Of a DNA stretch of 64,000 bases, positions 8,447 through 17,570 are shown piece after piece (within the stretch, counting starts at the first letter, position 1; each line of letters begins with the position of its first letter). Source of the stretch: SIG78 sp045585955 (GTDB taxonomy: Bacteria > Verrucomicrobiota > Lentisphaeria > Victivallales > Victivallaceae); assembly GCA_045585955.1 (NCBI GenBank), contig JAZMZK010000079.1:1-64000 (forward strand), written 5' to 3'. A program made the position numbers and the translations under genes. The notes below the pieces were generated by a model that was not told the origin of the DNA, searched no databases, and was given only the letters and a program-made list of their open reading frames with translations.

Positions 8447-8721
8447 TTTTAGGGAAAGCTCTGTTCCCAATGCGGGTAGGTAGTAAAAAATGACATATAT
8501 ACCTGTGCATTGAGATATTTTTCAAAATTTGAACGGCATTTATCTTTTTGCGGAGCAAAAAGATAAATGCCGGTAAAAGGTTTGGAAAAAAGGGGTGGAG
8601 TTCCGCCGTCGCCAAGGCTATGGCGGGACAAGTTGAGTCAGGGGAAAAGGACCGATCCAGCAAAAGGTCTTTTCCCCCTCCTCAAGTACCGACCCTTATT
8701 GGAAACAGAGCTTTAGGGAAA
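8447..8721. mobile_element. MITE-like element with 28-bp terminal inverted repeats
   Basis: Left end 8455-8482 and right end 8687-8714 are inverted repeats with 24 of 28 bases matching (AAAGCTCTGTTnCCAAT..GGGTnGGTA). Both ends abut the direct repeat TTTAGGGAAA (8448-8457 and 8712-8721), as a target duplication would. Inside are a perfect 18-bp hairpin (8534-8551 with 8555-8572, loop GGA) and a second, 12-bp hairpin with one bulge (8641-8653 with 8666-8677). There is no coding capacity. The right end supplies the AGGGAA ribosome-site sequence just before the AraC gene at 8725. Confidence 0.65.
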
Positions 8722-8724
8722 AAG

Positions 8725-9501
8725 ATGTTTGAGTTTGAAAATATAGTCTTTACTGATTTTACCGATCAGAATTCGCCGGAAGAGTTGTCGGTCAACCCCA
8801 TGCCGCAGGAATCTCATGCTGAACGGGAGATCTTGCTGGTTTTGGAGGGCAGTATACCGTTTTTTCTGGCGGGCAAAGGCTTTGATGCCGCCCCCGGCAA
8901 AGCGTTTTTTATTGACAGCTGGGTGCCACATCAGCTGGGTTACAGCAATATCCAAAGCAATATAACTCATATTTGGGTACACTTGCACGCCCGGCGGCTC
9001 TTTGCCATGCCCTATGCTTTGAACAAAGGCTCCCGCTTGCAAAGCTGCGGCATGTGGGAGTTTTCCCCCTCGGTACTGGATTTGATAAACAACCGCTGGA
9101 ACAAAGCAGTAAATGCAACTCCCGAACTGCAAAAGCAGCTTTACAGCTCCATCATCCGGCTGCTGACCGAAGAGATAACCTTCCAGAGTTCCGTTGTTCC
9201 GGCAGATAACAAACGGGAAGATGAAGTCATAAGCTGGGTAAAGAACTATATCTCCATGAATTACGGCAGAAACTCCAGCCTTGCCGAGCTGGAACACCTT
9301 ACCGGCTTCAACCGCCGCCATTTGATGCGGAAATTCAAAAACGAGTGCGCCATGACCATCGGCGAATATATAAACTGCGTAAGGCGGGGCTTTGTATCCG
9401 CCGCCAGCAAACGCCTGACCCAAAAAGAGATAGCCTATCAGCTGGGCTTCAAATCCCCCGCCGCTTACTGGCTCTGGAAACAGCGGGACAGCCAAAAGTA
9501 A
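8725..9501 (+). CDS. AraC-family transcriptional regulator
   Basis: 258 residues from ATG 8725 (AGGGAA upstream); the frame is open further 5', but only through the inverted-repeat element. The N-terminal part is cupin-like (EILLVLEGSIPFFLAGKGF...PGKAFFIDSWVPHQLGY), as in sugar-sensing AraC proteins. The C-terminal two-helix-turn-helix region runs from EDEVISWVKNYISMNYG through LAELEHLTGFNRRHLMRKFKNECAMTIGEYINCVRRG to KEIAYQLGFKSPAAYWLWKQ. It is divergent from the pseudopilin-LamG-glycosidase operon and is its most likely regulator. Confidence 0.9.
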   Translation: MFEFENIVFTDFTDQNSPEELSVNPMPQESHAEREILLVLEGSIPFFLAGKGFDAAPGKAFFIDSWVPHQLGYSNIQSNITHIWVHLHARRLFAMPYALNKGSRLQSCGMWEFSPSVLDLINNRWNKAVNATPELQKQLYSSIIRLLTEEITFQSSVVPADNKREDEVISWVKNYISMNYGRNSSLAELEHLTGFNRRHLMRKFKNECAMTIGEYINCVRRGFVSAASKRLTQKEIAYQLGFKSPAAYWLWKQRDSQK

Positions 9502-9510
9502 AACCACAGG

Positions 9511-9701
9511 GCGGGGCAAGCCCGGCAGTGCGGTTGATGGCGGCAGTACGGACTTTTACGGACTTTTACGGACAGCTCTTGCCGCCAAACTGCTGTCAGC
9601 TGGCTTTATGCTGTTTTCGCCTGCATAGTATTCGTAGTATTCATAGTATTCCCAGACTCGCAGGCGCTCGCCTTGCAGCAGCACAATTCTTGCCGCCAAA
9701 C
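9511..9701. repeat. Dispersed mosaic repeat R1, copy 2
   Basis: Same order of parts as 2714-2914, with exactly two GGACTTTTAC units (9550-9569), no AGACGAATAC variant, and three 9-bp units, one altered to GTAGTATTC (9625-9651). The linker between the two tandem modules also differs. It is followed by a second TTGCCGCCAAACTGCTGTC. Confidence 0.9.
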
Positions 9702-9730
9702 TGCTGTCGACTGGCTTGGGGGACTGCGTA

Positions 9731-9769
9731 AAAAAAGCCGCTGCTTTTTCTGCAACGGCTTTTACTTTT
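9731..9769. terminator. Bidirectional terminator between AraC gene and the 9777-13208 gene
   Basis: AAAAGCCG (9733-9740) pairs with CGGCTTTT (9756-9763), with A-rich sequence on one side and T-rich on the other, so it can serve both convergent genes. Confidence 0.75.
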
Positions 9770-9776
9770 ATTTACC

Positions 9777-12700
9777 TTACTTTTTCAGCTTTACTCTTAC
9801 TTCCAAAAAGGTTTTGAGCATGCTGCCGGGTACAGTGACCTCTATGCTGTTTTTACCTGCCGCCTTGAAAGCTATTGCCTTTTTTCCGGCGAAATCGGGA
9901 GTCACACCATAGACTTTTTCCACATTGCTTGCCGGTACTTGCATGGTAAAGACTATGTTGCCTTCGATCTTGCCCCGGTCGGCAGACATGGTAGACGGAA
10001 TGGGCTCTTTGGGATCTGCCGGACGGGCGTTGCCGCAGTTCAGCAGATTCACCACCGCCAGTTTCCCGACTTTTTTATCATCGCAGCCGGTCACGCTGGC
10101 AAGCACCTGATCGGGCTTGCTTTTGAACTCCACAAACATCTGCTGCGGCTTTGCCAGAGCAAGCACTTCCCGCGCCAAACGCATAAGTTCCGGCTTGACT
10201 TTCCAGTTGTAAGGTTTGCCGGGGCCGCAATCGAATTCCACCACTCCTGCACCCCATGCAACATTGGAGAAGACGAATTTACCTTTGCCGAAAGGTGCGG
10301 TCATCACGCAGGGAATGGCATTTTTACGATCCATAAGCTGATAAATGACTTTGGTATTTTTGCCTTTTTTGCCGAAAATACGGGTAAAGGCGGTTTTGGG
10401 AACAGTTACCAGCTTGCCGTCGGGCGTTTTGATGCCGGTGGTTATCCGGGTAGCCAGCTGTTGTGCCGGGGGCTTGAGGTTGCGGATCTCGTAACCGAAC
10501 ACATCTTTGAAGGGCCACACTTTACGGCCGAACCCCAGCTCGTCAGCCGATCCGCAATGGAAACTCATGTAAACTGTACCGCCGTTGGCGGCAAATTCCC
10601 GGATGCCTTTGATCTCTTCATCGGTCATGCAGCGGTCATTGACCAGATAAATGGTCTTGAAGCGTTTGAGCCGGTTCTGATCGGTCAATGCGTCGCTGAT
10701 GATAAAGTCGTGCATAATGTTCATATCGCTCAACACTTCCGATACCCCCAGCGGTTCAGAGATCGTCCGCATGTTGGCGGCAAACATGAGGCTGTGGCGG
10801 GAGCAGACCACCGCCGTATCGGCTAAACCGTAAGCCTTTGCCAGATTGAGCCGTTCCGGATAGCTTTTGTAATCGGCGGCACCTTCCGGCTTGACCTGAC
10901 TCTTATCCCAGTAGGTCTGGCGGTTCATGTAGTTGATCGCCCAGCCGAAGTAGGCAATGTTCCAACAGCCTGTCCCCGGATATACCAGACCGTAGACCGG
11001 TATACCATAGTAGTCGCCCAAACCGGTTTTCATCTTGCGGAAGGCGTTGACCGAACGGTAGGAGGCGATCACATTACGGGTCATGATCTCCGTACCGAGT
11101 ATATCCACTGCACGGGCACCTTCCCACAGCGGCATGCCCGGGCGGCCGGAAAATCCCCAATGGGTGGTATAGAGCAAAGTGGAGAAATCCTTTTTGACTT
11201 CGCTGACTGCTTTGCGGAATTCCACCCACCAGTCGCCGATGGATTTATAACGCCACAAGATCCATGCTTTCCAGACAAGATCGGTGGAGTTGTGCAGTGC
11301 CGGGTCGGTTTCGTCCATGCTCAAAGTCAGACCGGTATCCTGGGTGAACTTGGCACGGCAATGGCGGCAGCCGCAGAAATTTTCGGTAAAAAAGGTCACT
11401 TCGTCCACCATCATACCGTCGATATCGCTTTTGCGTACCAGATTTTTTGCCCAGTCAAAAAAGACCTTGTTGCGATAGGGGTTGTTGATGCAGTAAACCC
11501 GGTTGACCGAAAGGTCGTTGACATTGCGTTGCAGCTGTTCGGTAGTTTCGCACATAACACGGAACCCGGAGTCGGCATTCCACAAGAGCGGCATATCCAC
11601 ATGGTCAAAAACCTTCATGCCCCGCTGGTGTGCCAGCCGGGTAAAGTCAGTTATATACTGATCCACCCGATCCATGTGGTGGGGGAAGGTGTGCCTCGAA
11701 AGCATACCGGAAATCAGCACCACGCCGCCTTTGTAAGATTCGATAAGGTCAAGTTCGCGGTTTTTCAGCTCGTCAGTTATAAAATCATCGAATTTGGACT
11801 TATTGGCACCGCTGGAAATGTAGATTTCATTGTAACGCCACTGATTCTTTTCGGTGGGTTCCAGCTGCAAAACCGGGCGGTCAAGTTTGAATTTGTAGCC
11901 CGCCGGAACTTTGGGCCGGTGGGGGGCAAAGTCACTGATGGCAATATCTTTAGCCATTCCGGGATGCTTTTTGTAGTAAATATTTTTTGCCAGTATATTG
12001 GGTTCGTAATCATCGCTGACCCAAACTCCGCGGCGGAATTTGATGTCTTCAAAATTGGTTTGCAAAAGCTGGAACAGCAAAGTGTTGACCTGCCAGTTGC
12101 CGCTGAAAGATATTTCCGCAACTCCCTTTTCTATCCAAATGGGCATGGAGGCGGACAGCAGCTTGCCTGCCGGAACTTCCACATCGCTGAAAAATTCTTC
12201 GCCATTGACCTTAACGGAGAACTTGCCCACGGCTTCTTTATCAGCGGCGGTGTTGAGCGTTACAAAGTATATACCGCTTTTGAGTGCCGAAACTTTGAAT
12301 GTGGCATTGCCTTTGCCCCGGACAGCCGAATAGAGAGCTCCGGAGGGGGCAAACCGGACTTTTTCGGCATTTTCCAACCCGACCCAACCGGCTTTCTGTT
12401 TGGCAGTAAAGGGTTTGTCGTCGATATGGATATACTGTTTGCCGGTCTTTTCCGCACCGAAACTATAAGAACGGTCAACGGAAAAATCGTTGCCATAGGC
12501 ATATTTTTTACGGGCGTGCAAGTTGTAGTAATCTTTGACGGTACCTTCGTAAATGACCGCATGTGCTCCAAAACTGCCCCCCTGATAACGGGTGGAATAG
12601 CCGTGAGAAAATACCAGTTTGCCGTTCTTTACCGCCACATCCCAGCGGGGAGTGGAGTAGGTGGTAACACCTTCCACATCAAAGTCAAAAGCTATTTTTT

Positions 12701-13208
12701 TATCGCCTTTCTGCAAAGATAAAAAGCGGAGTTTGCCGGGATCAAAACGGCGTGTCAGCGAAAATTTACCCTTTTTAAGCTGGTTTTTGTGGCTGCGGCC
12801 CACGATGGCTTCGTAAGTGCCGCCATCGAACATGGAAGCATCCATTTCAAATCTGTATCCGTAAGATTTGGCTCCTTCCTGAACACCGGATTTGAACGCA
12901 TGGACATATCCGGCAAGCGCAAGTTCGATCATATTGCCGTCGGCAGCCAGAGCGGTTTCCCGGCGGAACGGCAGAAGTTTTTCATCTTTGCCGATGCGGT
13001 TCACCACCTGTTTGCCCTGCACCTGATGTTTGGTGATTTCGGGGGCAATTCGGGTTATGGGGTGATATTCGCCCATGATCAAAACCTGTTCATTGCTGAT
13101 AAGGTTTTTGCCCTGCCAGGCAGCAGAACCATCACTATTGACAGTAAAGTTACCGGCAAAAAGTCCGCCGGAAGCAATCACTGCAAGCAAGCTCAAAAAT
13201 TTCTTCAT
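9777..13208 (-). CDS. Large secreted glycosidase-like protein (GH42/trimerisation-domain-like architecture)
   Basis: 1143 residues with signal peptide MKKFLSLLAVIASGGLFA. After beta-sandwich regions (about 20-380) comes a TIM-barrel-like region: ISGMLSRHTFPHHMDRVDQY, MKVFDHVDMPLLWNAD, then DGMMVDEVTFF (acid pair near residue 602) directly followed by CGCRHCRAKF, a Cys cluster of a kind found in beta-galactosidase-like barrels. Residues about 840-900 (FKTIYLVNDRCMTDEEIKGIREFAANGGTVYMSF) look like the GATase-like trimerisation domain of GH42-type enzymes. It shares this whole plan with the protein at 60604-63978, so the two are paralogues. It is the third gene behind an SGNH esterase and a YhcH-like protein. 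Substrate unknown; hydrolase activity is inferred from fold cues only. Confidence 0.75.
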   Translation of the reverse strand: MKKFLSLLAVIASGGLFAGNFTVNSDGSAAWQGKNLISNEQVLIMGEYHPITRIAPEITKHQVQGKQVVNRIGKDEKLLPFRRETALAADGNMIELALAGYVHAFKSGVQEGAKSYGYRFEMDASMFDGGTYEAIVGRSHKNQLKKGKFSLTRRFDPGKLRFLSLQKGDKKIAFDFDVEGVTTYSTPRWDVAVKNGKLVFSHGYSTRYQGGSFGAHAVIYEGTVKDYYNLHARKKYAYGNDFSVDRSYSFGAEKTGKQYIHIDDKPFTAKQKAGWVGLENAEKVRFAPSGALYSAVRGKGNATFKVSALKSGIYFVTLNTAADKEAVGKFSVKVNGEEFFSDVEVPAGKLLSASMPIWIEKGVAEISFSGNWQVNTLLFQLLQTNFEDIKFRRGVWVSDDYEPNILAKNIYYKKHPGMAKDIAISDFAPHRPKVPAGYKFKLDRPVLQLEPTEKNQWRYNEIYISSGANKSKFDDFITDELKNRELDLIESYKGGVVLISGMLSRHTFPHHMDRVDQYITDFTRLAHQRGMKVFDHVDMPLLWNADSGFRVMCETTEQLQRNVNDLSVNRVYCINNPYRNKVFFDWAKNLVRKSDIDGMMVDEVTFFTENFCGCRHCRAKFTQDTGLTLSMDETDPALHNSTDLVWKAWILWRYKSIGDWWVEFRKAVSEVKKDFSTLLYTTHWGFSGRPGMPLWEGARAVDILGTEIMTRNVIASYRSVNAFRKMKTGLGDYYGIPVYGLVYPGTGCWNIAYFGWAINYMNRQTYWDKSQVKPEGAADYKSYPERLNLAKAYGLADTAVVCSRHSLMFAANMRTISEPLGVSEVLSDMNIMHDFIISDALTDQNRLKRFKTIYLVNDRCMTDEEIKGIREFAANGGTVYMSFHCGSADELGFGRKVWPFKDVFGYEIRNLKPPAQQLATRITTGIKTPDGKLVTVPKTAFTRIFGKKGKNTKVIYQLMDRKNAIPCVMTAPFGKGKFVFSNVAWGAGVVEFDCGPGKPYNWKVKPELMRLAREVLALAKPQQMFVEFKSKPDQVLASVTGCDDKKVGKLAVVNLLNCGNARPADPKEPIPSTMSADRGKIEGNIVFTMQVPASNVEKVYGVTPDFAGKKAIAFKAAGKNSIEVTVPGSMLKTFLEVRVKLKK

Positions 13209-13272
13209 TAAAAAAATACCTTCCCTTGTTGATCTTCGGTCTGAATAAGGTTTGCTGTTTTTGCCGGCACTC

Positions 13273-13752
13273 TTAATTTTCCATAAGTGAACGGTGGATT
13301 TTCAGAACTACCTTTTTAACTGTTCCCGGCGCCCCGCAACATTCAATGCAGGGCATGTGCCCTTCTTCGGGGAAAAGTATGGCAAAGTTGCCCGGTTCCA
13401 GCTTGCAGGCAGTGGCAAATTTGGGGTCAAATTCATAAAAACCGCAATCCTTTTCGGGGTCAAAGGGCGTTTTTTCTTTCAAATCCGCCAGCGGCGAGTA
13501 ATAGATGTATTCCGTTCCGGCAAGCAGGGTCTGCAAATCCACAAAATCTTTGTGGTACTCAATAGCTCCTTCGGAGAGCTTCTTGGGGGTGTATTCCTGC
13601 ACATTGGCATAGATAAGTCCTTCTTTGAGAACATGTTTGCCTTCGGCAATGTCGGGTGTGAAAGTCCGCAGAAATTCGATTGCCTGACAAAATTCCGAAG
13701 CGTTGCGGTGTGGTACATAACGCCGCCAGAAAGCTAAATCGTCGTAAATCAT
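13273..13752 (-). CDS. YhcH/YjgK/YiaL family protein (EbgC-like)
   Basis: 159 residues, the usual length. Family features include EGLIYANVQEYTPK, EYHKDFVDLQTLLAGTEYIYYSPL and FAILFPEEGHMPCIECCGAPGTVKKVVLKIH, the last carrying the conserved Glu/His metal-binding pattern of this cupin-like fold. Members occur in sialic acid, galactoside and xylulose operons and in EbgC modulate a beta-galactosidase. It starts 19 bases after the SGNH gene and ends 64 bases before the large glycosidase-like gene, so the three form an operon, which fits a role in handling sugars released by the large protein. Confidence 0.88.
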   Translation of the reverse strand: MIYDDLAFWRRYVPHRNASEFCQAIEFLRTFTPDIAEGKHVLKEGLIYANVQEYTPKKLSEGAIEYHKDFVDLQTLLAGTEYIYYSPLADLKEKTPFDPEKDCGFYEFDPKFATACKLEPGNFAILFPEEGHMPCIECCGAPGTVKKVVLKIHRSLMEN

Positions 13753-13771
13753 AAATCAATATCCTTATATG

Positions 13772-14875
13772 TTAAAATTTGATATATTTATTTAAGTTTT
13801 CGGCAAAACGGTAGTACCCCAAATCGTTGAAGTGGCAGCCGTCCATCATGCACTCATCCCAGTCTACGCCCAGAAGTTTTATACCGTTGATAAAATACAA
13901 ATTACTATCTCCGGCGGCACGGCGTTTGCCGATGACTTCCCGCTGGAATTGGCGGGAGAGATAACTGTCTTCGTAAGTCAAATCTGTTTCATCATCTGCA
14001 CCAAAAGAAACCATGGTTCCGGCATGGGGTGCTTTGGAGATCACCGTGATCGGCACCGTGGGGTGTTTGCTGCGGAGTATATCCAGAAAAGTTTCCAGCG
14101 TTTCCCTTGTTCTTACATTGTGAGCATTGGCTTCGTAGTCCAGAATGTAGCAGCGGGGATTTTTGATGCTTGCCATGATCTCTGCTGCTGCCGGTTCGCC
14201 TCTGCCGCTGCCGGAAAAACCCATGTTGTAAAATTCGCAGTTGTGCCAGCGGGAGAGGAGATTGGTCCACGCTCCGCCGGGGTGGGAGGCGCATCCGCCT
14301 TGAGTTATGCTGGTGCCGTAAACCACCACCGGCTGGTCGTGGCTCCAGGGAGTAGGCTCCTGAATTTCGCAGCCGTCTTCCAAACCGATAAAGAGTTCCT
14401 CAACGCTGTTGTAGAGCGGGAAGTTTATCAAATACTCCCGCAAGCCCGGTTCGGGGCGGTTGAAAAGCTCCACAGTATACTCGGTGGCGTGCAAAGTAAA
14501 ACGCCCCGCCCGCACCAGCCGCCAGTTGCCGGGACCGCCCACATAAAGGTCAAAACTCGATGAGCCGGTCTGGGGCATGTGGTGCATGAGCACGCCTTCA
14601 CGGATCTTGGCTTTAACGATCACCCGGCGGCTGGTGGATTTGAATTGCAGCTGCAAACCGGCGGTATTCCACGCCAGAAATTCCACGCCTTGGGAAACAA
14701 AAGGCTCAAAAGGTATCCGCCGGAACTGGTGCCCCATAAGTTCCTGAAAAGCACTGCCGCCCAGCCGGATGGGTTCTTCAAAAGGCGAGTGATAGGTTAT
14801 ACCCTCTTCATCGGCAACAGGTATTGCCATATAAGGATCGATCTTTTCAATGTTGGTAGTTGGTTTGTCGCTCAT
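13772..14875 (-). CDS. SGNH/GDSL-type esterase (CE2-like two-domain)
   Basis: 367 residues without a signal peptide. An N-terminal beta domain (about 30-180) precedes the SGNH core: block I VVVYGTSITQGG with nucleophile Ser189, block II GFSGSGRGE, and block V DGCHFND with Asp and His near 348-351. This layout resembles carbohydrate esterases that remove acetyl groups from sugars. A cytoplasmic location suggests deacetylation of imported or intracellular sugars, or a missed export signal. It is the first gene of the operon that continues with the YhcH-like and glycosidase-like genes. Confidence 0.82.
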   Translation of the reverse strand: MSDKPTTNIEKIDPYMAIPVADEEGITYHSPFEEPIRLGGSAFQELMGHQFRRIPFEPFVSQGVEFLAWNTAGLQLQFKSTSRRVIVKAKIREGVLMHHMPQTGSSSFDLYVGGPGNWRLVRAGRFTLHATEYTVELFNRPEPGLREYLINFPLYNSVEELFIGLEDGCEIQEPTPWSHDQPVVVYGTSITQGGCASHPGGAWTNLLSRWHNCEFYNMGFSGSGRGEPAAAEIMASIKNPRCYILDYEANAHNVRTRETLETFLDILRSKHPTVPITVISKAPHAGTMVSFGADDETDLTYEDSYLSRQFQREVIGKRRAAGDSNLYFINGIKLLGVDWDECMMDGCHFNDLGYYRFAENLNKYIKF

Positions 14876-14911
14876 AGTACAAAATCTCCATGGTTTGCAG
14901 CTTTACTGTTT

Positions 14912-14940
14912 AATATAACCGGCAATATGGGGATTTTCAA
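14912..14940 (-). promoter_or_regulatory. Promoter of the SGNH-YhcH-glycosidase operon
   Basis: Minus strand TTGAAA (14935-14940), 17-bp spacer, TATATT (14912-14917), about 37 bases before the ATG at 14875, which is preceded by GGAGAT. Confidence 0.75.
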
Positions 14941-14972
14941 GATTTTTGAGTATATTTTTATTTGTAAAAATG

Positions 14973-15001
14973 TTGAAATTAAGTGCTTTTGGCGTTATAT
15001 T
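14973..15001 (+). promoter_or_regulatory. Promoter of lpxA
   Basis: TTGAAA (14973-14978), 17-bp spacer, TATATT (14996-15001). It lies back to back with the promoter of the SGNH operon. Confidence 0.75.
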
Positions 15002-15054
15002 ACCTTTACGACATGTGATTTGATTTTTATCATAATAAAAACAGGAGATAAACT

Positions 15055-15855
15055 ATGGCGAAAATCCATCCTACCGCTGTGGTCGAAGACGGCGCTGTAT
15101 TGGCAGAAAGCTGTGAAATCGGACCGCTTTGCTTTGTGGGCAAAAATGTGACCATCGGCGAAGGCACCAAAGTTATTGCCCAAGCCCACATCACCGGTTA
15201 CACTACTATCGGCAAAAACAACATCATCTATCCCTTTGCCTCCATCGGCTGCGATGCGCAGGATCATGCGCTTGATCTGACTACCAGGCGTTATCTGGAA
15301 ATCGGCGACGACAATATCTTCCGGGAACACACCGCTATCCATACCGGTACTATGGCAGATACCAAAACCGTTATCGGCAGCCATTGTATGTTTATGAATT
15401 GCAGTCATGTGGCACACAACTGTACCATCGGCAGCAATGTTATTATGGTCAACGGTTCAGTGGTCGGCGGCTATGGTGAAGTCCATGACCGTGCCATTCT
15501 TTCCGGTTTGGTGGCTATCCACCAGTTCTGCCGGGTCGGTAAAATGGCAATGGTCGCCGGAGGCTCGGTATTCAGCAAAGATATACCGCCCTTCATGATC
15601 TGTGAAGGCAGAAACGGCAACCCCATCGCCGTCAACCGTGTCGGCATGAAGCGCGCCGGTTATAAACTCAATGAAATCAACGCTATGCGTGACATTTTGC
15701 GCATCATCACCTTTGAGCACCTGAACATTCCCAACACTCTTGCCAAGATCAAAGAAGAAGTGGAAATGTGCGAACCGGTCAAAGAATTTATTGAATTCTG
15801 CGAAAACAGCAAACGCGGCGTACTTATCGGTGGCGAATCCGATCGCCGTAATTGA
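15055..15855 (+). CDS. lpxA: Acyl-ACP--UDP-N-acetylglucosamine O-acyltransferase
   Basis: First enzyme of lipid A synthesis, transferring a hydroxyacyl chain to UDP-GlcNAc in the cytoplasm. 266 residues, close to the usual length. Hexapeptide repeats fill residues about 2-190 (IGPLCFVGKNVTIGEGTKV, IGKNNIIYPFASIG). SHVAHNCTIG contains the catalytic His (H121 here, equivalent to H125 of E. coli), and CEGRNGNPIAVNRVGMKRAGY is the LpxA-specific C-terminal block. AGGAG precedes the ATG. It shows that the organism makes lipopolysaccharide, together with lpxB at 55091. It is followed after 51 bases by gpmI, so co-transcription is possible. Confidence 0.96.
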   Translation: MAKIHPTAVVEDGAVLAESCEIGPLCFVGKNVTIGEGTKVIAQAHITGYTTIGKNNIIYPFASIGCDAQDHALDLTTRRYLEIGDDNIFREHTAIHTGTMADTKTVIGSHCMFMNCSHVAHNCTIGSNVIMVNGSVVGGYGEVHDRAILSGLVAIHQFCRVGKMAMVAGGSVFSKDIPPFMICEGRNGNPIAVNRVGMKRAGYKLNEINAMRDILRIITFEHLNIPNTLAKIKEEVEMCEPVKEFIEFCENSKRGVLIGGESDRRN

Positions 15856-15906
15856 TGAGCAGTAAGTGATTTTTGTAAAAAAGAAAAAATTAAGGATATA
15901 GTAATT

Positions 15907-17562
15907 ATGTTGGAAGCTCTTAAAAAGAATTCTTCGTGGCAGGGCCGCCGCGGCCCGGTGGTACTTTGTATTGCTGACGGTGTGGGTATTGGTAAATACA
16001 GTGATGGCGATGCGGTCAAAGCCGCCAGCACTCCGGTTCTGGATGAACTTTTGGCTACTTGCCCCAATACTGCTTTGAAAGCTCATGGTACTGCGGTTGG
16101 TATGCCCTCCGATGACGATATGGGCAACAGCGAAGTCGGCCACAACGCCATCGGCTGCGGCAGAGTATTTTCGCAGGGTGCCAAACTGGTTGCCGAAGCA
16201 GTGGAAAGCGGCAAACTCTTTGAAGGCGAAACCTGGAAAAAGGTCATTGCCAATGTTTTGAACAACAACTCCACACTGCATTTTCTGGGTTTGTTCAGCG
16301 ACGGCAATGTGCACAGCAATATCAACCACCTGAAAGCCATGGTCAAACAGGCTGCTGCTGAAGGGGTAAAAGTCATCCGCATCCACGCTTTGCTGGACGG
16401 CCGTGATGTGCCGGAAACCAGCGCGTTGGATTACATCGACCCCTTTGAAGAATTCCTTTCAGAGATCCGGGCAGCGGGCTGCGATGCCAAAATCGCTTCC
16501 GGCGGCGGCCGTATGAAGATCACCATGGACCGCTACAACGCCAACTGGGCAATGGTGGAAGCCGGTTGGAAAGTCCATGTTCACGGCGAAGGCAAGATGT
16601 TTGCTTCCGCCCACGAAGCAGTTACCGAACTGCGTAAAGCCACCGGTGCCATCGACCAGGATCTGGATGCTTTTGTCATCTCCGAAGACGGCAAAACTCC
16701 GGTTGGTGCCATGAAAGATAACGATTCAGTGATCTTCTACAACTTCCGCGGCGACCGCTCGCTGGAAATCACTGCGGCGTTTGAACAGGACGAATTCCCC
16801 TATTTTGACCGGGGAGTACGGCCCAATGTAATGTATGCCGGTATGATGGAATACGACGGCGACTTGCACGCCCCCAAAAACTATCTGGTAAGCCCGCCTG
16901 AAATCGACCGCACGCTGGGCGAATACCTTGCCGTAAGCAAAGTCAAGCAGCTGGCTGTGAGCGAAACCCAGAAGTACGGCCATGTGACTTACTTCTTCAA
17001 CGGCAACCGCTCCGGCAAATTCGACGATGCCTTGGAAGATTATGTGGAAGTGCCCTCCGATGTGGTACCTTTTGAAGAACGCCCGTGGATGAAATCTGCG
17101 GAAGTTACCGATGTGGTGGTCGACGCCATCAAGTCCGGCAAATATCCCTTTATCCGCCTCAACTACCCCAATGGCGACATGGTTGGTCACACCGGCGATT
17201 TTCAGGCGGTGCTGGTCAGCATGGGTGCGTTGGATATTGCATTGGGCAGAGTGGTCAAGGCGGTCAAAGAAGCCGGCGGCGTGCTGGTATTTTCAGCCGA
17301 CCACGGCAACGCCGATGATATGCTTGAACACGACAAAAAAGGCAATGTGAAGCTGGATAAAAAGACCGGTGCCCCTGCCCGCAAGACCAGCCATTCGCTG
17401 AACGCCGTGCCGTGCATAATCTACGACCCGGAATACAAGGGCGAATATGACCTCAAGCTGAACGAAGGCTTGGGCATCAGCAGTCTGGCAGCCACCTGTC
17501 TGGAACTTATGGGCTACGAAGCCCCCGAAGGCTACGACCCGGCTGTAATGAATATGAAATGA
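15907..17562 (+). CDS. gpmI: 2,3-bisphosphoglycerate-independent phosphoglycerate mutase
   Basis: Interconverts 3- and 2-phosphoglycerate in glycolysis with two metal ions (normally Mn). 551 residues. The alkaline-phosphatase-fold metal sites are visible: IADGVGIG (Asp24), MGNSEVGHNAIGCGR (phosphoryl-carrying Ser75), the HALLDGRDVPETSA phosphotransferase-domain motif, the GHTGD motif and SADHGNADDM near the C-terminus. AAGGA precedes the ATG. Eight bases separate it from an ApgM-type gene of the same superfamily, an arrangement that suggests different substrates for the two. Confidence 0.95.
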   Translation: MLEALKKNSSWQGRRGPVVLCIADGVGIGKYSDGDAVKAASTPVLDELLATCPNTALKAHGTAVGMPSDDDMGNSEVGHNAIGCGRVFSQGAKLVAEAVESGKLFEGETWKKVIANVLNNNSTLHFLGLFSDGNVHSNINHLKAMVKQAAAEGVKVIRIHALLDGRDVPETSALDYIDPFEEFLSEIRAAGCDAKIASGGGRMKITMDRYNANWAMVEAGWKVHVHGEGKMFASAHEAVTELRKATGAIDQDLDAFVISEDGKTPVGAMKDNDSVIFYNFRGDRSLEITAAFEQDEFPYFDRGVRPNVMYAGMMEYDGDLHAPKNYLVSPPEIDRTLGEYLAVSKVKQLAVSETQKYGHVTYFFNGNRSGKFDDALEDYVEVPSDVVPFEERPWMKSAEVTDVVVDAIKSGKYPFIRLNYPNGDMVGHTGDFQAVLVSMGALDIALGRVVKAVKEAGGVLVFSADHGNADDMLEHDKKGNVKLDKKTGAPARKTSHSLNAVPCIIYDPEYKGEYDLKLNEGLGISSLAATCLELMGYEAPEGYDPAVMNMK

Positions 17563-17570
17563 GTTGATTT

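Noticed and set aside
8548..8724. 59-residue N-terminal extension of the AraC regulator
   Set aside because: The segment is the inverted-repeat element; the cupin domain starts right after ATG 8725, which has its own ribosome site.
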